The notes under the pieces: generated by a model | Database searches by the model: none | What the model saw: the letters and a program-made list of their open reading frames with translations, nothing else | What the model was told of the DNA's origin: nothing | Made by a program: the position numbers and the translations under genes | Shown here: piece after piece, positions 7,128 to 14,878 of the stretch | How positions within the stretch are numbered: position 1 is the stretch's first letter | Layout of the letters: each line of letters starts with the position of its first letter | Assembly (NCBI GenBank): GCA_027486655.1 | Contig: JAIXOR010000009.1 | Coordinates: forward strand, 1 to 64,000 | From: Verrucomicrobiaceae bacterium | Lineage (GTDB): Bacteria; Verrucomicrobiota; Verrucomicrobiia; Verrucomicrobiales; Akkermansiaceae | Reading direction: 5' to 3' | Length of the DNA: 64,000 bases

Positions 7128-10079
7128 TCAAGACTCCGTGGAGCCGGCAAATGCGGGAGAGGCGATCTCCGGATCGGACAAGGGCACGAGGAAGGCGCGG
7201 AAACCGGAAAGCTCGATCCCGGAAGCCGCGCCACGACCGTCCGAGCCCAACCTCAGGACAGGCGGCGGGACATCCGGTGTGTCGTGATACCAGACACAGG
7301 GCGGCAGATCCCAGGACGCCGTCGCGGCGGGTTTTCCATTCACAAAGAGGCAGGCCTTCGCACCATCCATGCGCAGTCCGAGTGTGGCCACCGTGCCCGC
7401 AGAGACCGGTTTTGCGGCTGCGAGAACCAGCTTCGGGTGGCCTTGTGCGGTGAGAATGGCGACGGGTTGGCCGCCGTTTCTCAAGCCGAGGGCGATGCCG
7501 TCCTCGCCACGACCCTTGGCGGAGAACCAGACCTGGGCCTTGACGGTGGATGGCTTGGCGCGAACCAGCCAGGTGGCGGCCGGCACATCCAAAAGCGAGG
7601 CATCCAGAAGCACGTGGTCCTCGGCACCGTCCATCCGCAGGCCTCCGGGAACCCGTTGCGGATGGCCGCGCAAGGTGGCCACGAGCGCGCCGAATTCATC
7701 GAGCGCCTGATCACCGTCCTTTTCGAGAAACCGATAGGATGCCAGCAGGCCGCGCGGCTTGGTGAGCTTGGCAGCGACCTCATCAAAGTACCAACCACCC
7801 CAGGGGATGTGGTGGAAATGCACGCCATCGTTGAGCGGGAAAGCCATCGCATAGTCCGCATCCAGGATCGCGTGACCGCCGATCTTCGATCCGCCGAGCG
7901 GTGCGGTGACTCCGCGCAGCCACGCATCGCCCTGCGCCTCGGTGCTCTCCTGGAGGTCCGCCAGATCACCCACCCGGGCTCTCTCGCCGATCTTCGATGC
8001 CGCGCCGACCAGGGCATGGTTGCGGATCCTCGCATCGCCGGACACGCGGGCCTCGCCACGCACCACGGCAAGCCCGGAAACCTCGGCACGGTCGCTCACC
8101 GTGGCGGAATCCATCACCACCGCGCGATCAAGGATGCGGGCCTTGCCGAGCACCTTCGCGTTTCCGAGCACGCGTGCCTCCGGCCCCACAAAAGCGCTGG
8201 CATCCACACGGGCCTCGCGGGAGACCAGGCCTCCGCCATTCGGATGTGGGAGGCAGCCCTCGACGCCGACGGGCACCTTCCGCAGCGCCGGGGCTGCCGC
8301 GCGGAGGCGGATCTCATACGGGTAGCGGCGCAGCTCGGAACAACGGTCCACCGCCAGATCCGGGGTGGGCTTCGCATAGGAAATCCGGGCATCGGCCGGA
8401 GTCGCCACCACAAAAAGCATCAGCTTGTCATTCGAGGCAGGCACGCGGAACGAACCTTTCCCGGGCTTGAAGACATCGCTGGTGGTCGCCCGCCCGTCCG
8501 CTGCGAGGGAGACGAAGCCCCAGCGCCAGTCCTCACCCTCGCCCGCCAGATCGATGCCCTCAAGCACCGCCTCCACCAGCGGCCCGCGTGCTTCCAGTTC
8601 GTGCACGCACCAGCCGAACTTCATCGGGGCGCGGGCCAGCGGCACGCCAAACCACTCCGGACGATCCGCCACGGGTTCGAGCGGTGTGGTCATGCGGAAC
8701 CACCGCATGCGTCCTTCCGGATCGGGGCCGAACAAGGTTTTCCGGAAATGGTCACCGCCATGGAAATCCAGCGTGAGCCAGGAGCGCGCGATCCCGGCGG
8801 CCACTCGCTCGCGGGTCACACCGGCAGGAAGCACGGATGGAAGTTTCTCCCAGAAGTGTTCGTCCGGTTTCCCGCTTTGCCATAACTTCGCGGTGAGTCC
8901 GGGAGGGAGGCCGAGTTGATCCGGATCGCTGTCCAGATAGAAGTACGGCCTCCAGTCGGCATATATCAGCCGCGGATGATCCTGATGATAATGACTGCGA
9001 ATCAGCACGCCGAAGTCGATGCAGTCGAGCCCGGTGAACTCGCGGAAATGCAGGTTGCGGCAGAAGCGGAGGTAGTTGGCATGGGATTCCCAGTGGCAGC
9101 CGTTGAGGAAGTTGAGCTGACCGGCCTGCACCGCGTGCGAGAACTCGTGAGGCACCGGATTCCCCCAGCCTTCGTCACGCAGGCCGGGTTCCGGCACATT
9201 GAAATGCGGGGGATCGCCACCACTCATCCAGAATCCGCCGTGCCAGGTGATGTGGTTGATTTTCCTCCGGCGCTTGGAAGCCGGGTCCACGCCGAGGCAG
9301 GGATCCCGGTAGCCGAGCTGGTTCACCGCCACCTGCCAGGTCTCCTCAACCATGCGGAGCGCCCTGCGTGGCATCACCTGCGGATCGAAGCCCTCCTTTT
9401 CATGCGAGGGCTCCCACCAGATGCATGCGTGCTTGGACTCCACCTTGCGCAGATCCGCCACCTTCATGCCCGGCTTGAGGTTCAACTCGGGATTGGGCTC
9501 CACCACGTCACCGGGGCGGTCGCCCGCCTTGAGGCAGCCGAGCGCCACCGTGCCCCGGGAGCCACAGGGCTCGATGACCAAGGCCAAGCTTGTTAGAAAT
9601 CCGCGCCACCTCGGGACCAGGCCCACGTCGATGCGCAGGCGCCGGGATGTGCCATCCGCGACCCATGCCCGTTCCGGCAGCGCGATGCGTTCCATGCCCT
9701 CCTGCGCATCGTTTCCACGAGTCCTGAAGCCGAGAAAAACCCGCCCCTTGAACCCGGATGGCAGCTGGAGATCCACATCGACGAAGTCGCGGAATCCCAG
9801 GTCCAGGTCCAAACCCTCTCCGTCAAAAGCCGTTTCAAAAGAGACCTCGGCGGCGCCGAGCACGCCGCCCGCCCGCCCGTCGGCGATGACGGCCTGTTCG
9901 AAGCCTTTCACCGCGGGTTTCATCTCCGCCGTCCAACGCGAGACACCCCCGGCTCCCGCCAGCTCCGGACCGGTCACGGCCTCGATCGCACGTGACGGAA
10001 GCAGGTAGGTCTCCGCATGGCAGAGCACGGCCGAGGTGGAAAACACGAAGGCACCAAGAAGGATGGGAATGCGGATCAT
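7128..10079 (-). CDS. Secreted multidomain protein: metallopeptidase-like, hexapeptide beta-helix, LamG-like
   Basis: 983 residues with a Sec signal peptide (MIRIPILLGAFVF to CHAE). Around residues 310-340 are HEFSH and, about 20 residues later, HWESHANYL. This arrangement suggests a zinc site like that of DUF6055 or Svx/AvrXca-type secreted proteins; the assignment is from memory and uncertain. Residues about 620-735 form imperfect hexapeptide repeats (ARVLGN, AKVLGK, ARILDR, AVVMDS, ATVSDR, AEVSGL), typical of a left-handed beta-helix. The C-terminal 180 residues (LRMDGAEDHVLLD, then VWFSAKG and LGLRMDGAKACLFVNGKP) look like a LamG/concanavalin-type fold. It follows the GH95 gene region on the same strand and is probably secreted and carbohydrate- or peptide-directed. 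Confidence 0.65.
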   Translation of the reverse strand: MIRIPILLGAFVFSTSAVLCHAETYLLPSRAIEAVTGPELAGAGGVSRWTAEMKPAVKGFEQAVIADGRAGGVLGAAEVSFETAFDGEGLDLDLGFRDFVDVDLQLPSGFKGRVFLGFRTRGNDAQEGMERIALPERAWVADGTSRRLRIDVGLVPRWRGFLTSLALVIEPCGSRGTVALGCLKAGDRPGDVVEPNPELNLKPGMKVADLRKVESKHACIWWEPSHEKEGFDPQVMPRRALRMVEETWQVAVNQLGYRDPCLGVDPASKRRRKINHITWHGGFWMSGGDPPHFNVPEPGLRDEGWGNPVPHEFSHAVQAGQLNFLNGCHWESHANYLRFCRNLHFREFTGLDCIDFGVLIRSHYHQDHPRLIYADWRPYFYLDSDPDQLGLPPGLTAKLWQSGKPDEHFWEKLPSVLPAGVTRERVAAGIARSWLTLDFHGGDHFRKTLFGPDPEGRMRWFRMTTPLEPVADRPEWFGVPLARAPMKFGWCVHELEARGPLVEAVLEGIDLAGEGEDWRWGFVSLAADGRATTSDVFKPGKGSFRVPASNDKLMLFVVATPADARISYAKPTPDLAVDRCSELRRYPYEIRLRAAAPALRKVPVGVEGCLPHPNGGGLVSREARVDASAFVGPEARVLGNAKVLGKARILDRAVVMDSATVSDRAEVSGLAVVRGEARVSGDARIRNHALVGAASKIGERARVGDLADLQESTEAQGDAWLRGVTAPLGGSKIGGHAILDADYAMAFPLNDGVHFHHIPWGGWYFDEVAAKLTKPRGLLASYRFLEKDGDQALDEFGALVATLRGHPQRVPGGLRMDGAEDHVLLDASLLDVPAATWLVRAKPSTVKAQVWFSAKGRGEDGIALGLRNGGQPVAILTAQGHPKLVLAAAKPVSAGTVATLGLRMDGAKACLFVNGKPAATASWDLPPCVWYHDTPDVPPPVLRLGSDGRGAASGIELSGFRAFLVPLSDPEIASPAFAGSTES

Positions 10080-10172
10080 TCGGACACGGATACGTGCCGG
10101 AAACGCCCCGATCTTGCCAGCCTAGTCCCCGCCGTGATCACGGTGCGGCGGACTCGCAGGGATCGCGGATCC

Positions 10173-10862
10173 TCAATCGTCCTTCTTGCGCTCGGTTTCC
10201 CGATCCAGAATGCCCCAGATGCGCGGGACTTTGTAACCTGGCGAAGGCGTCACAAACATGATCTGCCGCGCCTCGGGATCGTTCTGCCAGTTCGTCCGGC
10301 AAACGGCCACCGGATCCTTCTCGCCGGGAAACTGGCAATCGATGGCCACCGGATAACTCGCAAATCCCTCAACCGGCGCCTTGAAGGAACCGTTCTGCCC
10401 CGGCGCAATGCGCAGCACCTCTTCACCGAACTTCGCCGCCACCGTCGCCCCGGTCACGTTGTAGATCCTCGTTTGCCCCATCGGGAAATCCGCGGTCGAG
10501 GCATTCACCGGAATGATCCTCAGCGGCAGCGGCTTGCGCGTCGGATCCGGAAAACACAGGAGAATGCAGCGCCCCCAGCTCTCGGGGATGGAAAACTTCG
10601 GAACATCCGCCGGCAAGGGCTGCCCGGCGGGCGGACGGGTTGTTAGAACAGCCACCGTCAGGTCGCCGTCCGGCAGGTCGACCTCGGGCGAAAGGTTGCG
10701 GGACGGCAGCTCGATCTCGGCATAGTCCTTGCCGGTGAAAAGAACGACCTTGGCCAGCGAGGCATCGACCGGCTGGATGTGGATCGCACGCACCTTGCGG
10801 GCCTGGGAAACGCCGGTGCCGGCGGCAAGAGCGAGAAGAATGGCGAACAGGCGGGATGGCAT
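10173..10862 (-). CDS. Exported protein of unknown function
   Basis: 229 residues from the ATG at 10862. The upstream in-frame extension to 10901 lacks signal-peptide character, whereas MPSRLFAILLALAAGTGVSQA is a good Sec signal. The mature protein is beta-rich with no recognised catalytic motif and ends in a charged tail (DRETERKKDD). It lies about 80 bases downstream of the large pseudopilin-like gene on the same strand. Proteins of this size and style accompany Verru_Chthon-type proteins, but I cannot name a family. Confidence 0.55.
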   Translation of the reverse strand: MPSRLFAILLALAAGTGVSQARKVRAIHIQPVDASLAKVVLFTGKDYAEIELPSRNLSPEVDLPDGDLTVAVLTTRPPAGQPLPADVPKFSIPESWGRCILLCFPDPTRKPLPLRIIPVNASTADFPMGQTRIYNVTGATVAAKFGEEVLRIAPGQNGSFKAPVEGFASYPVAIDCQFPGEKDPVAVCRTNWQNDPEARQIMFVTPSPGYKVPRIWGILDRETERKKDD

Positions 10863-10941
10863 GGCGGAACTTGGCAAGGGAAGATAGATCATGAAAAGCA
10901 AATCATCAGTGGATCATGCATGAGGCGGACAAGCGCGGAAC

Positions 10942-13900
10942 TCAGACCTCGCGCTCGTCCAGCCAGCGGAAGGAAACGATTTCAAATCCACGGCCGAAGC
11001 GCCGGTTGATGGCGGATTTCATCTGGGTGGAATTCGGCAGCACGGTTTCCTCATCGCTTGGATCGACGAAGGTGGCCTGGCGTTTCACCACCACCTCGCA
11101 CCAGGCACGGGCGAGCACCTTGTTCTTGTCCGTCTTGTCACGCGCATCGCCATACCCGCGGATGGTGAAGGTGTCGTCACGGGCGGAGATGAGCGGGGCC
11201 AGCGGGCGGAGGATGTCCGCCTGCCGGATCCATCCCGGCACACCGAAGGCGGACGATCCGAGCGCGGCCTCGGGGAATTTGTAATCCGTGTTGCCCGGAG
11301 GCTTGGTGGTGACCTCGACGGCCAGCGATTGAAGCGTGGCAAACGGATTGGAGGCGGAGGATCCGGAGGAGGCCAGATTGTCCAAAGCCTTTTGAATGGC
11401 CCCGGCGATGGCCAGGTTCTTGTCGCTGCTGATCCGGCGGTTGACGAATTCCGCCAGCGAAAGGAAGGGCCCGCGGGCACGGATTTCCTTCACGATTTCC
11501 GCGGCAAGCGCATCGATCTGGGCATCGGTGAGCGCGCGGTGCCCGGCGAATTGATCGGCCTGGGGGAACAAGGGGTTGGATGCCTTGGAGCCGGACCCGG
11601 CCGCAGCGTCGCCCGCGATGGAAGTGCGTGGATAGGGAAATCCGGATGCGGCTCCATCCACGGTGGCGCCCGCGGCGTTCAGATAGGGCACCTGGAGGTT
11701 GCGGCTCTGGCGGAGCAGGGCCTTCCAGGCCTCCACGGACACCGAGTTGATGTTGAACATGCCCATGACCTCGAGCTTGGAGGCCACGGTTTCATAACGG
11801 AACATCTGGTTGCGGTCCTTCCCGGTGCTCATGATGTCCGTGGCAGCCGCGGCCGCGGTGGTGGTGACCGCCCCGCGCGCCGGCAGATAGAAGCGGTTTG
11901 GCAGCGGGGTGGTCGCATTCAGGTGGTCCTCATAGACCTTCTGCATCGTCCGCCGGGCGCTCGGGCTGAAGTCCCTCAGATCCGGAACGATGGACGAGAC
12001 AAACCAGTCGTCGAACAACATCTGGTTGAGCATGTAGGTATCATCATTGCACATCCCGTTGTTATAACTCGTGGTCACGGAGATCTGGTTGGGCGCGAAG
12101 ATGGGATTCGCCGATCCGTTTCCGATCAGATTGTATTGGAAAGGCGTGATCGGGTTGTTGTTCCGTGCGTCGAAGTGCTGGAGTTCCGCAAGGCTCTGCA
12201 GCGGCCGGGTGGGCAGCTCGGCCATCACGCAGCGGGTCAGCCCGTCGCCCGCGGAGAGTCCGGAGACGATGTAGCTGCTGTTGGTCCCGGACTCGAACTG
12301 GGGGATGGCCAGCGTGTCGTTCCAGCCCTGGACTTCCTGGAACGCGAAGTCATAAGGAGCGTTGATCGGGTGATAGACACCGGTGCCTGCCATGGTGTTG
12401 ACGGCGTCGTTGTTGTCACCGAAACCGATCTCGGTATAAAAGCAGAGCGGATTGGCTTGGAGCATGCCTTTCGAGAACAGATGCCGGTGACGCGGATCCC
12501 TGGAGGGCGGACTGACCATGCGGTAGCCGAAGATCGCACTGGCAAAGGGCCGGTTCTTGATGCCCTGGACGTCACCGACGGTGGTGGCCGCAGGCACGGT
12601 GATAGGCGGGTAAAGCCCGTTGACCACTGAGGCCCCACCGAGTTCTCCGGCTTCGTAGATCATGCGGTGGGCGGACTTGCTGCCGCCATCGACGTGAATG
12701 TCATAGATGATGCCAAGACCGCTTTTCGCGCCGGTTCCCCCACCGCCTTCCGTGGTGGTGGCGTCATAGCTGATCCGCTCCACGGCGAAGGGGTCGCCCG
12801 AGTTGGCGTAGATGTTCTGCCCTTTGTTGAGGCCGTAGAACAGGAACCCGCCACCGGGACGATAGCCGGGAGCAAGCTGGATGTTTCCCGCGCTGGAGTT
12901 CTCCCGCGGCGTCGCATCGCTCAGACCGAAGATGCGGGTGGCACCCGGGGCCAGGGTGATCGCTTGATCGACTTTGAGGAAAAATCTCTGATAGCCCGTG
13001 CCTGCCTTGGTGATTTCAGTGAGCGACGTTTCCGGATAGGTCTGACCGCCGATCTTGAAGGCGAAACGGAGCGGAGCAGTCTCCTGAATGTTCACGCCGA
13101 AGCTGTTGATTGCAATCTGGACATTGTACGGATTCCAAAGCGTAAGCACCGGCGTGATCATCAGAGCCGGCTTGAATTTGCCGTGCTTGGTGGCATCCGG
13201 TTCGTTCGTTGCGTTTGCAACCACAGAGCAGAGCGAATAGATCCAGTGAATGCGCGCGATCTGCGGACAACGGCGCACCTTGTCCTGGAAGTTATACCGA
13301 TCCGAGGCCGGTCCATGGCTGAAGATGAACGACGACATCGAGGTGCGGGTGGCGCTTGAACTCGTCAGCGACTTGTATTGCTGGGTGTAGTCGATCAAGG
13401 CGTCCCAGGAACAGATCGGCGGCACTTGGGCCCAACCGGAACTGGTGGGCGAGGACCTGTATTTCGCCCAAGGATAAAGCAAAGGATTGGCCGGGTGTGC
13501 GGAGGGCTGCGCCTTCGACATCTTCTGGATCCGGCCAGGCTTGATCGTGAGCGTGGGCAGATCCGTCGATGGCAATGAGGTGTAACGCTCGGAGAACACC
13601 GAGAGGTCCTTCCGCCAGCCTCCGGTGGCGGTGTTGGTCAGCAGCCCGCGGCTGAAACCGGTGAGGTCGTGGATGCGCCGCAGATCCGCGCTTTTCTCCG
13701 CCAGTTTCAGGCTGCCTGTCGTCGGCAATTGCAGGGTCTTCGGAAAGTCGTCCACCTTGGGAATGCCGAAGTGCGTCGCGTCGGCACGACCATTGGACTT
13801 CACCCGTTGGTGCCAGGCAACGAGGGTGGCCGGGTCATCCACGCGGTCGACGTTGACCATGGCTTTCGCGTTTTCGCCACTCACCCACCAGGCGATGCCG

Positions 13901-14481
13901 CCCCGGCTGTTGTTGACGAAGGTCGGACGCATGTGCACCTCGCGGTCCGTGTCACGCGAGCTGCCGGTGGAAACCATCCGCACCAGACCGTTGGCAGAGG
14001 CCTTGGCCACATCCGGAACGATCGCGGGGTCCGGAGCGATTCCATACGCGGTTGAGCTCAACCAGCCGAGAAACCTTCCGTCGGCGGCATCCGCAAGCGC
14101 CTTCGAGGGATCGCCTGCCCGCTTCTTCGCGTCGTAATCCGGCGCAATCGGCTTGCCGGTATCATCGCGGTCCACGCCCTCCCAACTGCGCCAGACCCCG
14201 GTGACCGGAGCACTGGTCGGAAGCAGCGTTTCCGAGCTCGCGCTCACCCGCGTGTCGTTCCCTGCGAGGACCTGCAGCTGACCAAGCGCGAGCATCATCG
14301 AAAGGCGGGCGTTCGCCCTCGCCTCGGCCATCGCAGTCGTTGCTTGAGCCGTCCTCAGCGATATGGACGAAATTGTCAGAAGCCCGACCGCAATGACGGT
14401 CAGGAGGATCATCAGGCTCAGGGCCACCACAAGCGCAAAGCCGCGTTGGCTGGCGAAACAATCAGGGTTTTTTGCCGTCAT
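10942..14481 (-). CDS. Verru_Chthon cassette protein A-like pseudopilin
   Basis: 1179 residues. The N-terminus has a type IV prepilin-like segment: SQRG then FALVVALSLMILLTVIAV, with the predicted processing site at Gly14/Phe15. It lacks the Glu at +5 of major pilins, as in the type II secretion minor pseudopilin GspK. The region near 200 contains IAWWVSGENAKAMVN, reminiscent of the GspK-type motif. The long remainder resembles Verru_Chthon cassette protein A (TIGR02600), known from Verrucomicrobium and Chthoniobacter. The other cassette members (B, C, D) are not seen beside it. The late Ala/Leu/Lys region (DAQIDALAAEIVKEIRARG and FLSLAEFVNR) matches the T2SK style helix-hairpin region. It is probably inserted in the inner membrane and facing the periplasm. 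Family assignment is moderately sure. Confidence 0.65.
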   Translation of the reverse strand: MTAKNPDCFASQRGFALVVALSLMILLTVIAVGLLTISSISLRTAQATTAMAEARANARLSMMLALGQLQVLAGNDTRVSASSETLLPTSAPVTGVWRSWEGVDRDDTGKPIAPDYDAKKRAGDPSKALADAADGRFLGWLSSTAYGIAPDPAIVPDVAKASANGLVRMVSTGSSRDTDREVHMRPTFVNNSRGGIAWWVSGENAKAMVNVDRVDDPATLVAWHQRVKSNGRADATHFGIPKVDDFPKTLQLPTTGSLKLAEKSADLRRIHDLTGFSRGLLTNTATGGWRKDLSVFSERYTSLPSTDLPTLTIKPGRIQKMSKAQPSAHPANPLLYPWAKYRSSPTSSGWAQVPPICSWDALIDYTQQYKSLTSSSATRTSMSSFIFSHGPASDRYNFQDKVRRCPQIARIHWIYSLCSVVANATNEPDATKHGKFKPALMITPVLTLWNPYNVQIAINSFGVNIQETAPLRFAFKIGGQTYPETSLTEITKAGTGYQRFFLKVDQAITLAPGATRIFGLSDATPRENSSAGNIQLAPGYRPGGGFLFYGLNKGQNIYANSGDPFAVERISYDATTTEGGGGTGAKSGLGIIYDIHVDGGSKSAHRMIYEAGELGGASVVNGLYPPITVPAATTVGDVQGIKNRPFASAIFGYRMVSPPSRDPRHRHLFSKGMLQANPLCFYTEIGFGDNNDAVNTMAGTGVYHPINAPYDFAFQEVQGWNDTLAIPQFESGTNSSYIVSGLSAGDGLTRCVMAELPTRPLQSLAELQHFDARNNNPITPFQYNLIGNGSANPIFAPNQISVTTSYNNGMCNDDTYMLNQMLFDDWFVSSIVPDLRDFSPSARRTMQKVYEDHLNATTPLPNRFYLPARGAVTTTAAAAATDIMSTGKDRNQMFRYETVASKLEVMGMFNINSVSVEAWKALLRQSRNLQVPYLNAAGATVDGAASGFPYPRTSIAGDAAAGSGSKASNPLFPQADQFAGHRALTDAQIDALAAEIVKEIRARGPFLSLAEFVNRRISSDKNLAIAGAIQKALDNLASSGSSASNPFATLQSLAVEVTTKPPGNTDYKFPEAALGSSAFGVPGWIRQADILRPLAPLISARDDTFTIRGYGDARDKTDKNKVLARAWCEVVVKRQATFVDPSDEETVLPNSTQMKSAINRRFGRGFEIVSFRWLDEREV

Positions 14482-14878
14482 TTTCTCGAAGATGGATTTT
14501 GAATGTATTTACATGGAATGCATCCTGACCGGATACAATCAAAAAATCCCAATCCAGCCAATGTTTCCACCTCATGGATAAAGTTATACTATTGCACTCC
14601 CTCATTCGAGGGATAAACGATGAAGTGCATTGAACAAGGTAGACCGGAGACGGACCAAGGTGGCCATCTTCCGGCATCGCGGGATCCTGTGACCGCCGTG
14701 CGGGACCGAACCGGTAACATGGCCCCTCCCACGGATACCCGGCACCCCAGCCCGGGAACCCTCGGCGCAGACAGGTCGAGAGCCGGTCTTGTCAATCTCA
14801 AACCACTCGATTCCAATCACTTGGAAATCCACCGGATTTTTCCCAACCATCGCACGTTTCGTGCTATTTGCCCGCCAG
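14482..14878. promoter_or_regulatory. AT-rich divergent intergenic region
   Basis: 397 bases between the pseudopilin-like gene (minus) and the glucosidase gene (plus). Bases about 14490-14610 are clearly A+T-rich against the high-G+C surroundings, and TATACT at 14585-14590 is the best -10-like hexamer for rightward transcription. A 5-bp inverted repeat CCCTC/GAGGG with loop ATTC lies at about 14600-14613. No convincing gene is present: the open frame from 14620 overlaps the glucosidase and looks like chance. Confidence 0.45.
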
